Part shown: in pieces, positions 27,807 to 35,250 of the stretch
Layout of the letters: each line of letters starts with the position of its first letter
How positions within the stretch are numbered: the stretch's first letter is position 1
DNA from: a virus
Virus record (IMG/VR): IMGVR_UViG_3300047446_000041
Span: 1 to 35,250 of that record
Reading direction: 5' to 3' (one strand)
DNA length: 35,250 nucleotides
Program-made: the position numbers and the translations under genes
The notes under the pieces: model-generated
The model's input: the letters and a program-made list of their open reading frames with translations, nothing else
What the model was told of the DNA's origin: nothing
The model's database searches: none

Positions 27807-29394
27807 CAGCCCACTCGTCGTCACCCTTGCATGGATTGAGTCCCACGCTGTCATTCCGGATGGCTTCCGGCAGGGTGAGCCGTTCGAGTTTCTGCCCTGG
27901 CAACTGAAGGTAGCCAGCAACTTCTACACGGTCCGGGGCACCGCCGAGCTGGGGCAGCGTTCAACTGCCTTTGTTCACCGGCGTGCTCAGGTGATCATGT
28001 CTCAGAAGAGTGGTAAGGGGCCGTTCGCTGCTGCCATCGTCCTAGCCGAGGCCGCTGGACCTACCGTGTTCGATGGGTTCGCCGAGGCCGGGCAGCGCTA
28101 CGCATGCAACGCGCATGGTTGCCCCTGCGGGTTCGTCTATGACTACGCCGCAGGCGAGCCCATGGCCGTTCCCCAACCCACTCCGCTGATTCAGCTACTG
28201 GCCACGTCGGAAGACCAGGTTGCCAACGTCTACCGCCCGCTAAAGGCCATGATCAAGCATGGCCCGTGTGGTGCTGTGATGAGCGTCCGCGAGGGGTTCG
28301 TCAGAGTCGGCGATGAAGGGCGCATTGACGTCGTCACGTCCTCGGCACAGTCACGCCTAGGTAACCCCATCACCTTCGCGATTCAGGACGAGACAGGCAC
28401 GTACACAGCGACGAACAAGATGATCAAGGTTGCTGAGACGATGCGCCGTGGTCTCGCTGGTATGTCCGGTCGCTCGATGGAGACAACGAACGCGTATGAC
28501 CCCTCCGAGGAATCGACCGCGAAGCGTACCCATGAGAGCAGCGCTGAGGATGTCTACCGGTACTTCCCGCAGGCACCGCCGAACCTGAGCTACCGCAACA
28601 AGGTGGAGCGGCGCCGGATCCATAAGGCGGTGTACGGGGACTGCCCGCACATCGACCTAGACGCGATCGAAGCCGAGGCGTCCGAGCTAGCCGAGACCGA
28701 CCCTGCGCAGGCAGAGCGGTTCTTCGGTAACCGGATCGTCGCCGGTGCCGGTGCGTGGATCGAGCACAACCTGTGGGAGGCCCGAGCCAATGGCGCCCGG
28801 GTCGTCGCTGACAAGACGCCGATTGTCCTCGGGTTCGATGGCTCGGACGTTGACGACTGGACAGCCTTTCGCGCTGAGACCCTGGACGGGTTCCAGTTCA
28901 CGCCGACGTTTGGCCCCTCGAAGCTGCCGACGATTTGGAATCCGGCTGACTATGGGGGCCAGGTTCCTCGGCTGGAAGTCAGCGCCGCTCTTGACGAGAT
29001 CATGAAGCGCTATGACGTCAAGCTGCTTTACGCTGACCCGCCCTATTGGGACTCCGAAGTAGACCAGTGGGCAGCGCTCTACGGAGACCGGGTGGTTATC
29101 AGTTGGTACACCCGCCGGGTGGTCCAGATGCATGCCGCCGCTGAGCGTCTGAAGACGGACATAGCTAAGGCTGACACGTCCTTTAGTCACGATGGTTGCC
29201 CGATCACGTCCGGCCACATGCGGAATGCCCGCGCGATGGCTAGACCGCAGAACCGGTATGTGTTGGCCAAGTCAGCGCAAGACCAAAAGATCGACGTAGC
29301 CGTTACATCAATCCTCGCGCATGAAGCTGCTGGGGACGCTATCGCCGCAGGCATGGCATCACCTAAGCGCAAGTCCTATTACTACGGAGCATGA
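27799..29394 (+). CDS. Terminase large subunit
   Basis: The protein has 531 residues from GTG 27799. ATPase features are FEFLPWQLKV (adenine-binding Q motif), a Walker A-like SQKSGKGP (about residue 68) and Walker B with catalytic Glu FAIQDETGTY (about 195). The RNase H-like nuclease follows with LGFDGSDVDDW (about 344) and LLYADPPYWDSEVDQW. It packages DNA into proheads with ATP and cuts concatemers. CTA leucine codons are frequent here, matching the phage tRNA-Leu. ATGA overlap with the portal gene. Confidence 0.93.
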   Translation: MNDSPLVVTLAWIESHAVIPDGFRQGEPFEFLPWQLKVASNFYTVRGTAELGQRSTAFVHRRAQVIMSQKSGKGPFAAAIVLAEAAGPTVFDGFAEAGQRYACNAHGCPCGFVYDYAAGEPMAVPQPTPLIQLLATSEDQVANVYRPLKAMIKHGPCGAVMSVREGFVRVGDEGRIDVVTSSAQSRLGNPITFAIQDETGTYTATNKMIKVAETMRRGLAGMSGRSMETTNAYDPSEESTAKRTHESSAEDVYRYFPQAPPNLSYRNKVERRRIHKAVYGDCPHIDLDAIEAEASELAETDPAQAERFFGNRIVAGAGAWIEHNLWEARANGARVVADKTPIVLGFDGSDVDDWTAFRAETLDGFQFTPTFGPSKLPTIWNPADYGGQVPRLEVSAALDEIMKRYDVKLLYADPPYWDSEVDQWAALYGDRVVISWYTRRVVQMHAAAERLKTDIAKADTSFSHDGCPITSGHMRNARAMARPQNRYVLAKSAQDQKIDVAVTSILAHEAAGDAIAAGMASPKRKSYYYGA

Positions 29395-30887
29395 AAGGTG
29401 GCCCGGTGGCAACTGAGGCTGAAGCCCTGCGACTCATCGGGCTACTAGAAGATGAGCTACGCACCCGCCGTACAGAGATCGACCGGAACGAGCGCTACTA
29501 CCGTGGTAAGCAGCCGCTGAGGTTCGCCTCAGATGAGTTCAAGAAGTACCACGGGCAGCGCTACCAGGGCTTTGCAGACAACTGGGTCCAGGTGGTGGCT
29601 GATGCTCCGGTGGAGCGCCTCACGGTGACGGGTGTCATGCCCACCGGTGCCACGCAGGCAGACCCTGAGTCGTGGCGTGTCTGGCAGATGAACGGCCTAG
29701 ACGCTGACTCGCAGCTCGGCTTCCTGGGGGCCGTGAACTCCGGGCGTGCGTTCGTGCTCGTCTGGGGCGACCCTGAGGATCCCGAGACGCCGCAGGTCAC
29801 CTTTGAGGATGCCTCGCAGTGCATCGTTGCGTATGAGCCTGGCTCGCGTCGCAATCGCATCGCTGCTCTCAAGCGCTGGGAGGACGGCGGCGACGACTAC
29901 GCAACGCTGTATCTCGCTGATGAGGTCTGGAAGTTCAAGCGTGCCCGCAGTGGTCAGGCTCAGAAGTCGACCGGTCTACAGGATGTCGACGACGAGCTAA
30001 AGAAGTGGGAACTACGCGACTCGGGCGAGGAGCCGAACCCACAGCCAAACCCGCTGGGCGTTGTCCCGATGGTCGAGCTACTCAACCGACCTACCCTGGT
30101 CGGCGAGCCGGTCTCGGACATCAGCGGCGTGATCGCGATTCAGGATGCGGTCAACCTGCTGTGGGCGCAGCTTTTCACCACGTCTGACTATGCGTCGTTC
30201 CCGACCCGCATCGTCCTCGGTGCTGAACGTCCCGTAGTCCCCGTGCTCGACGCATCCGGCACCATCGTTGGTGAACGGCCCGTCGATATGGAGAAGTTCG
30301 CGGTTGACCGAGTCCAGTTCTTCACGGGCGACAACGTCCGCACCGAGGAATGGTCAGCGGCCAACCTCAACGCCTACGCGGACATCATTGAAACGGCCGT
30401 CGGTCACATCGCTGCTCAGACCCGTACGCCTGCCCATTACCTAATCGGCAAGATGGCGAACCTGTCCGGTGATGCGCTGATCGCCGCTGAGACTGGCCTA
30501 GTCAAGCGCGTTGATGAGAAGCAGCTTTGGTTCGGCCAGGCACTCCGCGAGGTGTTCCGCCTGATCGCGCTTGCGCAGGGGGATGAGGTCAAGGCCGAGG
30601 CAATCTCGGGTGGCCGGGTTCTCTGGGCTGATGCTCAGTCCCGTTCGCAGGCGCAGCTAACTGACGCGCTGCTGAAGCTGAAGACCCTTGGGTTCCCGTT
30701 TGAGTTCCTCGCGCTTCAGTACGGCCTCACGCCGACCGAGGTGGTTGACCTTATGGCCATGCGTGAGAAGGAATCGATGGCTGATCCGATGGGTGCATTC
30801 ACACAGATGCTGTCCAAGGATCCGGCACAGGGAGCAATAACCGATGGCAACCAGCCTCCGGGCGAAGCAACACCAATTGGAGCGTGA
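29391..30887 (+). CDS. Portal protein (SPP1 gp6-like)
   Basis: The protein has 498 residues; ATG 29391 overlaps the terminase stop, and GTG 29406 with AAAGGTGG upstream is a possible alternative. RNERYYRGKQPLRFA and FADNWVQVVADAPVERL near the start are typical of the Phage_prot_Gp6 family. ARTPAHYLIGKMANLSGDAL is the later conserved segment. It forms the dodecameric ring through which DNA enters. It is followed, with a 44-nt overlap, by the MuF-like gene. Confidence 0.9.
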   Translation: MKGGPVATEAEALRLIGLLEDELRTRRTEIDRNERYYRGKQPLRFASDEFKKYHGQRYQGFADNWVQVVADAPVERLTVTGVMPTGATQADPESWRVWQMNGLDADSQLGFLGAVNSGRAFVLVWGDPEDPETPQVTFEDASQCIVAYEPGSRRNRIAALKRWEDGGDDYATLYLADEVWKFKRARSGQAQKSTGLQDVDDELKKWELRDSGEEPNPQPNPLGVVPMVELLNRPTLVGEPVSDISGVIAIQDAVNLLWAQLFTTSDYASFPTRIVLGAERPVVPVLDASGTIVGERPVDMEKFAVDRVQFFTGDNVRTEEWSAANLNAYADIIETAVGHIAAQTRTPAHYLIGKMANLSGDALIAAETGLVKRVDEKQLWFGQALREVFRLIALAQGDEVKAEAISGGRVLWADAQSRSQAQLTDALLKLKTLGFPFEFLALQYGLTPTEVVDLMAMREKESMADPMGAFTQMLSKDPAQGAITDGNQPPGEATPIGA

Positions 30888-31746
30888 GGGACTAGCAAAC
30901 GCCACCGCGCGGGCAGTGCTCGCCGAGTGGTCAAAGGTCAACCCTGACGCCGTGGCGAACAGTTGGGCAAGTCTCCTACCGCGCGTCACGGCGATGGTTC
31001 AGGCCGGGCAGATCCATGCCGCTGAAGGTACGCACACTTTCATGCGGGAACTGCTCGGCCCGCACGATGCTCCGGAGATTGACCCTGAGCAGTTCGCCCG
31101 CGCCACCCCGGATGGTCGGGACCTTATGGGCGTGCTGGCTCGCTCGATTCCCACCGTGCTGTCATTCCTCGGTCAGGGGGAGAGCCTCGCATCGTCAATG
31201 CTGCGGGGTGCAACCTTCCTGGATTTCGTTGTCCGCACGATGATCGCTGATACGGGCAGGCAGGCAGACCAGGCCGCAATGGTCGCTAACCGAAAGGTGA
31301 CGTCATACATCCGCGTCGTTGAGGGCGGCTCGTGTTCCCGGTGCCTGATCCTGGCCGGTCGCGAGTACGGCGTTTCTAGTGGGTTCCTGCGGCATCCTCG
31401 CTGCCATTGCACGATGGAGCCAGTCACCCGCGAGCACACGCCTAAGCCTGCGTCCCCCAAGACGCTCTTTGACCGCTTGTCCGCCACTCAACAGCGCAAG
31501 GCTTTTGGGGAGGCCGGAGCAAAGGCGATCAACGATGGCGCCGACATGAGCGACGTAGTCAATGCCCGCAAGGCCATGGACTCCGTGGAGATGTTCGGCA
31601 AGAAAGTCCAAGTTACCTACGTGAACACAGGTAGTCGGCGCAGGAAGCAACCTCCCCGCCTCACGCCTGAAGAGATCTACAAGCAGTCGGACGGCGACCG
31701 AGACCACGCCATTCGGCTGCTCCGCAAAAACGGCTACCTCCGTTGA
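30844..31746 (+). CDS. MuF-like head morphogenesis protein
   Basis: The protein has 300 residues; ATG 30844 lies inside the portal gene. The signature is GGSCSRCLILAGREYGV followed by FLRHPRCHCTMEPV (about residues 160-192), the Cys/His pattern of MuF-type capsid proteins. The N-terminal part is helical. The C-terminal part after ASPKTLFDRLSATQQRKAFG is probably the flexible tail seen in many MuF proteins. It is likely a minor capsid protein bound near the portal. Confidence 0.85.
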   Translation: MATSLRAKQHQLEREGLANATARAVLAEWSKVNPDAVANSWASLLPRVTAMVQAGQIHAAEGTHTFMRELLGPHDAPEIDPEQFARATPDGRDLMGVLARSIPTVLSFLGQGESLASSMLRGATFLDFVVRTMIADTGRQADQAAMVANRKVTSYIRVVEGGSCSRCLILAGREYGVSSGFLRHPRCHCTMEPVTREHTPKPASPKTLFDRLSATQQRKAFGEAGAKAINDGADMSDVVNARKAMDSVEMFGKKVQVTYVNTGSRRRKQPPRLTPEEIYKQSDGDRDHAIRLLRKNGYLR

Positions 31747-31760
31747 CGCAACGTCCGGAG

Positions 31761-31782
31761 CACCTACGAATTTTCGTACGCG
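31761..31782. promoter_or_regulatory. Operator-like palindrome, site L
   Basis: CACCTACGAA, TT, TTCGTACGCG, with the last arm bases diverged. It lies between the MuF-like and scaffold genes, only 24 nt before the scaffold start, so there is no room for a downstream promoter. Confidence 0.65.
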
Positions 31783-31806
31783 CGCAACGCGCCGAGAGGA
31801 ACACGC

Positions 31807-32454
31807 ATGCCCGAGATTGAGAACGCAACGGATGAGATCACTACCACTGATGAGGTGGCCCCGGCGGTTGACGCTGAGGGTGCGCAGGTTAGTGGTGGAG
31901 AGTCTGATCCGGATGGTGCCGACCAGCTAGGCGACGCTGGTAAGAAGGCGCTTGACTCCATGAAGGGCAAGTGGCGCGACGAGCGTTCGAAGCGGCAGGA
32001 GCTAGAGCGGCGCATCGCTGAGCTAGAGACTGCACCCAAGGGAGAGACCGAGACTCCTGATGCGGATTCGATCCGTGCTCAGGCAGCGCGAGAGGCCAAT
32101 GAGAAGGCCAACGCGCGAATCCTCCGATCGGAAGTCAAGGCAGCTGCCGCAGGCAAGTTCGCCGACCCGGCCGATGTCCCGCTGTTCCTTGACCTCACCA
32201 AGTTTGAGGTTGATGCGAACGGCGATGTGGACGCGGACGAGATCAACGACGCGATCGAGGAACTACTAACCAGGAAGCCGCATCTAGCCGCAACGGCACG
32301 GCCACGCTTCCAGGGAACCGGCGACGGTGGAGCAGCGCGCAAGGCGTCTGGCCCTACTCAGCTAACCCGTGAGGAACTGGACAAGATGAGCCCCGAGGCG
32401 ATCGTCAAGGCGAAGCGCGAGGGTCGACTGTCCAACCTCCTATCTGGCAAGTAG
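31807..32454 (+). CDS. Capsid scaffolding protein
   Basis: The protein has 215 residues; GAGAGGAA precedes the ATG. The N-terminus is acidic and disordered (MPEIENATDEITTTDEVAPA), then comes a coiled coil (KWRDERSKRQELERRIAELE) and helices with FADPADVPLFLDLTKFEVD. The C-terminus is basic (VKAKREGRLSNLLSGK), as expected for the capsid-binding end of phage scaffolds. It lies directly before the major capsid gene. Confidence 0.85.
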   Translation: MPEIENATDEITTTDEVAPAVDAEGAQVSGGESDPDGADQLGDAGKKALDSMKGKWRDERSKRQELERRIAELETAPKGETETPDADSIRAQAAREANEKANARILRSEVKAAAAGKFADPADVPLFLDLTKFEVDANGDVDADEINDAIEELLTRKPHLAATARPRFQGTGDGGAARKASGPTQLTREELDKMSPEAIVKAKREGRLSNLLSGK

Positions 32455-32515
32455 CCAACCCCTATGCGCTGGTCTATCTGACCGGTCATAACCCACTCAG
32501 AAAAGGACTCCAAGC

Positions 32516-33334
32516 ATGGCCGTTACCTCTTTCATTCCCGCTATCTGGAATGCGCAGCTACTCACCGACTTCCGTCAGCAGGCTGTTGCTGCCTCTCTCA
32601 CGAACCGTGAGTACGAGGGCAACGCGTCGGCCGGTAACGTCGTCAAGATCAACACCGCTACCGCTATCTCGATCACGGACTATAAGGCTGCGACGCGTCT
32701 AACCTCGGCCTCGGCTGTCTCGACCACGTCTCAGGATCTGCTCATTGATCAGGAGAAGTCGTTTGACTTCTACGTTGATGACATCGATAAGGCCCAGGTT
32801 GCTGGCTCGATGGACGCTTACACCCGCTCCGCTGGTGAGGGTCTCGCCGAGGACGCAGACAAGTTCATTCTGTCGACGGCGCTAACTGGTGCCGGTACCG
32901 CGCTGACCGCTTCCACCCTGGCCGATGGCAACGCTGCGTTCGACCTCATCCGCTCGATCCGCAAGACCATGCAGAAGAACAAGGTTCCGGGTGGCAACCG
33001 GGTGCTGGTCGTCAACGCCGAGTTCGAAGCGCTGCTGCTTAGCGCTGCGTCCAAGCTCACCAACGTTGACGTGTCCGGTGATACTCAGGGTCTACGCGAG
33101 GCTGCGCTAGGTCGACTGCTCGGGTTCGACATCTACACCTCGGAGAACCTGCCGGTCACCGCTAAGCCTCAGGCGCTTGCGTTCTACAAGCCTGCGGTTG
33201 CTTACGTCTCGCAGATCGAGAAGACCGAGGCCATGCGCGCCACGGACAAGTTCGCTGACCGCCTGCGTGGTCTCCACGTCTACGGCGCCAAGGTTGTCCG
33301 TCCGACCGCCGTTGTTAGCTGGACGTCCATCTAG
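32516..33334 (+). CDS. Major capsid protein
   Basis: The protein has 272 residues; AAAGGA precedes the ATG. The N-terminus MAVTSFIPAIWNAQLLTDFR, with ASAGNVVKINTATAISITDY and DFYVDDIDKAQVAGS, fits the P22 coat/HK97-fold family of capsid proteins found in actinophages. VLVVNAEFEALLLSAASKL and LGRLLGFDIYTSENL follow in the usual order. It forms the icosahedral shell. The gene is flanked by scaffold and connector genes and is followed by operator M. Confidence 0.92.
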   Translation: MAVTSFIPAIWNAQLLTDFRQQAVAASLTNREYEGNASAGNVVKINTATAISITDYKAATRLTSASAVSTTSQDLLIDQEKSFDFYVDDIDKAQVAGSMDAYTRSAGEGLAEDADKFILSTALTGAGTALTASTLADGNAAFDLIRSIRKTMQKNKVPGGNRVLVVNAEFEALLLSAASKLTNVDVSGDTQGLREAALGRLLGFDIYTSENLPVTAKPQALAFYKPAVAYVSQIEKTEAMRATDKFADRLRGLHVYGAKVVRPTAVVSWTSI

Positions 33335-33352
33335 CCGCTCGCTGTGGTGGGT

Positions 33353-33374
33353 CACCTACGAATTTTCGTGGGTG
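33353..33374. promoter_or_regulatory. Operator-like palindrome, site M
   Basis: CACCTACGAA, TT, TTCGTGGGTG, within a longer G/C-rich dyad. It lies between the capsid gene and the 51-aa gene, in the late operon, with no obvious promoter. Confidence 0.7.
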
Positions 33375-33410
33375 GCCCCCTGGCCCCAACTGAACATAGG
33401 AGGTTGACCC

Positions 33411-33566
33411 TTGGCGTTCGTCATTGGTCCCAACGGGATGCCGAACGAGATTCCGGACGACGTGGCCGCTTGTCTCGTCGGTGACGGTGATCGCGGTTAC
33501 GCCTACGCGCCGGAGCCCAAGCCTGAGCCCGTGAAGCGCGCCCCGCGCCGAACGGCTACCAAGTAA
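33411..33566 (+). CDS. Small head-region protein (51 aa)
   Basis: TTG 33411 has an excellent ribosome site, AGGAGG, 7 nt upstream. The product begins MAFVIGPNGMPNEIPDDVAA, continues CLVGDGDRGYAYAPEPKPEP and ends in a basic tail (KRAPRRTATK). Small proteins with this layout follow the capsid gene in many actinophages, but their role is not established. It is not a shadow of another gene, since no other frame here is plausible. Confidence 0.65.
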   Translation: MAFVIGPNGMPNEIPDDVAACLVGDGDRGYAYAPEPKPEPVKRAPRRTATK

Positions 33567-33580
33567 GAGAGGTGGCCACG

Positions 33581-34150
33581 ATGGCACTTGCACCGTTGGC
33601 CACCATCGCCGACCTAGAAGCGCGTGGCGTCACTGTCGCGCCTGAAGAGATCGCCACAGTAAGCGTCCACCTAGACGTTGCATCCACGCTGGTTCGTGAT
33701 GCCGCCGGTTCGCCTATCAGCGAGTCAGTCAGCACTGTGACCCTGGAAGGTAGGGGCGGACGCCTGCACCTACCTGGTGGCCCCGTGACGGCCGTTTCAG
33801 CCGTTGTCGTTGATGGGGTGGCAGTCTCGGACTACAAGCTACTGAGCGGCTCTCTATCGCGCTCCTGTGGCTTTGACTACGGCACGGAAGTCGTCGTCAC
33901 GTACACGCATGGCCTGTCGACCGTACCCGCTGACATCGTCGACATCGTCTGTCGTCTGGTCGGCCAAGAGCTAGTAGCACTCCGCAACGGTGACGTTGCC
34001 TCACGCGGTATCACGTCCGAGCGTATCGGCGACTACTCGGTTACCTACTCGGACGCCGAGACCGGGACCATGTGCCTGTCCGAGTATCAGCGCAATCGCC
34101 TCGCTGCTCGATTCGGCAATGGCGCCGGAGTCACGGTTCGATCGCTGTAA
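33581..34150 (+). CDS. Head-tail connector (adaptor) protein
   Basis: The protein has 189 residues from ATG 33581 with GAGAGG 8 nt upstream. LATIADLEARGVTVAPEEIA followed by VSVHLDVASTLVRDAAG is the helical opening of HK97 gp6/SPP1 gp15-type adaptors. VVVTYTHGLSTVPADIVDIVCRL matches their conserved core strand and helix. It should join the portal to the tail. Confidence 0.82.
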   Translation: MALAPLATIADLEARGVTVAPEEIATVSVHLDVASTLVRDAAGSPISESVSTVTLEGRGGRLHLPGGPVTAVSAVVVDGVAVSDYKLLSGSLSRSCGFDYGTEVVVTYTHGLSTVPADIVDIVCRLVGQELVALRNGDVASRGITSERIGDYSVTYSDAETGTMCLSEYQRNRLAARFGNGAGVTVRSL

Positions 34151-34185
34151 ATCGGCACCACTACAACCACTAAGGAACATGGCAC

Positions 34186-34512
34186 ATGGCAATTCTCACC
34201 GTACAGACTGTCCCGACCAGCGGCTCTGTGCCGACCTTCGCAAGCGCGTCTGCGGGTGGCGATCAGGCCCCCATTGACAAGTCCTATTTCCTCGTTGTCC
34301 GTAATGGCGGCGCCTCTCCGATCACTGCCACTGTGGTTACGCCCGGCACCTTCAAGGGTCTTCCCATCGGTGACGCTGCGCTGACCGTTCCGGCGGGCGG
34401 TAGTGGCTTCCTTCCGCTTGACGCGATCTACCGTGACCCGGTTACTGGCCGCGCGAACGTCACCTACAGCGCCGTTACTTCGGTCACGGTGGGCGTTCTT
34501 CAGGCTGGCTGA
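34186..34512 (+). CDS. Structural protein of the head-tail region (108 aa)
   Basis: ATG with AAGGAA upstream. The sequence is beta-rich and Thr/Ala/Gly-rich (SYFLVVRNGGASPITATVVT, LPIGDAALTVPAGGSGFLPL), like an Ig-type or decoration fold. No family is recognised with certainty. It lies between the adaptor and head-closure genes; a head decoration or connector role is inferred from position. Its stop overlaps the next start by 1 nt. Confidence 0.7.
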   Translation: MAILTVQTVPTSGSVPTFASASAGGDQAPIDKSYFLVVRNGGASPITATVVTPGTFKGLPIGDAALTVPAGGSGFLPLDAIYRDPVTGRANVTYSAVTSVTVGVLQAG

Positions 34513-34835
34513 TGGGTGTCAACCGCCTCCTGAATTCCTCGGTTACCATCTGGCGCGTTTCGACTGTGCCGGATGGAGCCGGGGGAGAGGTCACCACACT
34601 GGCTCAGGTGGGGGAGTCGCGTGCGATGGTCAGTCAGCCCTCGGCATCTGAGCGCATGCTCGCCGACCAGGGTCAATCACTGCACTCGCACAACGTCCAC
34701 ATGCCGCCAACTACCAACGTGTGCAGGGGAGATGAGATCCGCCATGGCGCTCAAGTCTTCCGCGTACTCTCGGTGTTCGAGCCGTCCCGCCCCATCTACG
34801 TACGCGCTGATGTCGAGCTGACCCAACATGGGTAG
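34512..34835 (+). CDS. Head-closure / head-tail joining protein
   Basis: The protein has 107 residues from ATG 34512. LLNSSVTIWRVSTVPDGAGG at the start and VFRVLSVFEPSRPIYVRADVEL at the end match the SPP1 gp16/HK97 gp7-type stopper family (an opening with SVTIxR..., the end with a beta-barrel strand). It should plug the connector after packaging. Confidence 0.8.
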   Translation: MGVNRLLNSSVTIWRVSTVPDGAGGEVTTLAQVGESRAMVSQPSASERMLADQGQSLHSHNVHMPPTTNVCRGDEIRHGAQVFRVLSVFEPSRPIYVRADVELTQHG

Positions 34836-35232
34836 GCACCCGCGCGCGGCCGGTGGTCGGTCTGGTGTGTCCGTGTCTATCAGCGGTAGTGAGGCTCTGC
34901 TCAAGCAGTTGGAGCACACCACTAGCCGGTTGCACCAGGCCGTTCGCAAGGCGGTAGAGGACGCGTCCAAGGAAGTAGTAGCCAACGCTCAGCGACGGGT
35001 CCACGTCGACACCGGGAACCTAAAGAGTTCCCTGGACTACACCATGTCGGACGGCGCGAAGATCAAGTCAGAGATTGGCTGGAAGGACCGGGATGACCGG
35101 TACGCCGTGTGGCAGGAGTTCGGCACACAAGCCATGCCCGCCCGCCCCGCACTCGGCCCCGCCTTCAACGCTGAGAAGCGCAAGATCGTGCGCCGGATTG
35201 GAGACGCCATCAACGCAGTGATCAACGGATGA
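34828..35232 (+). CDS. HK97 gp10-like tail completion protein
   Basis: The protein has 134 residues from ATG 34828; GTG 34867 (VSVSISGSEALLKQLE) is an alternative start. AQRRVHVDTGNLKSSLDY is the family's VpvdTG-L+ss motif, and YAVWQEFGTQAMPARPALGPAF is its Y...EfGT...aRPfl...A motif. It acts where the tail joins the head. It overlaps the head-closure gene by 8 nt and the next gene by ATGA. Confidence 0.88.
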   Translation: MGRHPRAAGGRSGVSVSISGSEALLKQLEHTTSRLHQAVRKAVEDASKEVVANAQRRVHVDTGNLKSSLDYTMSDGAKIKSEIGWKDRDDRYAVWQEFGTQAMPARPALGPAFNAEKRKIVRRIGDAINAVING

Positions 35233-35250
35233 TCCCGCTGTTCGCGATTC
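35229..35250 (+). CDS. Next gene of the connector/tail operon (only 7 codons in window)
   Basis: ATG 35229 overlaps the previous stop as ATGA and reads MIPLFAI to the window edge. From gene order a tail terminator or minor tail protein is expected. Confidence 0.5.

Noticed and set aside
3782-33374. Repeated palindromes considered as a CRISPR array
   Set aside because: The copies are kilobases apart, not regularly spaced, with genes between them. There are no cas genes; the RecB-like nuclease belongs to the phage exonuclease type.

Overview
The window is a stretch of a temperate, tailed, dsDNA bacteriophage of a high-GC actinobacterium, most likely Streptomyces. Evidence for this is the high GC content, frequent GTG and TTG starts, a serine integrase, a B12-dependent ribonucleotide reductase, a dense set of small cysteine-rich genes, and an overall content and order that recall R4-type Streptomyces siphoviruses. 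The last comparison is from memory and is inference. Every gene I accept lies on the + strand.

Layout. 1-5.2 kb: the end of the tail module (a minor tail protein cut by the window edge, then a beta-helix tail spike) and lysis genes (amidase endolysin and two small one-helix membrane proteins). 5.2-21.2 kb: DNA metabolism, with a dNMP kinase, a Cas4/RecB-like exonuclease, a gp3-like recombination directionality factor candidate, a primase-helicase, a family A DNA polymerase, a sigma-factor-like protein, a class II ribonucleotide reductase, ThyX, a thioredoxin, a dCMP deaminase and two HNH endonucleases. 21.2-23 kb: small genes, several with their own promoter and terminator. 23.2-26.5 kb: three unknown small genes, the serine integrase, a probable attP, a structured non-coding stretch and a secreted-protein gene. 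26.5-27.3 kb: two tRNA genes, a third HNH gene and a probable cos region. 27.3-35.25 kb: terminase, portal, MuF-like protein, scaffold, capsid and head-tail connector genes. Tail tube, tape measure and most tail genes are absent and should lie beyond the window ends. Because attP is intact and the presumed cos junction is internal, the sequence looks like a circular or concatemeric (non-integrated) form, or a record opened at an arbitrary point.

Two sequence families tie the window together. (1) A 22-bp palindrome, with arms CACCTACGAA and TTCGTAGGTG around a 2-bp centre, is present as ten full sites and four half sites, almost all between genes from lysis to capsid. At some sites it abuts or overlaps sigma-70-like promoters; in late operons it has no visible promoter. 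It is best read as the operator set of an unidentified repressor. (2) A 17-bp directional motif, GGTAACCGACTCGACAG, occurs seven times between genes (five times about 28-38 nt before the next start codon) and once inside a gene, only in the DNA-metabolism to integrase part. It is a candidate phage-specific promoter or start-associated element, possibly served by the phage's own sigma-like protein.

Other points for follow-up are a 90-bp duplication at 7.5 and 25.8 kb, a 12-bp-stem RNA-like structure enclosing an ATG-TAG start-stop, a duplicated thyX tail, an aberrant tRNA, and a tRNA-Leu(UAG) that matches the frequent CTA codons.
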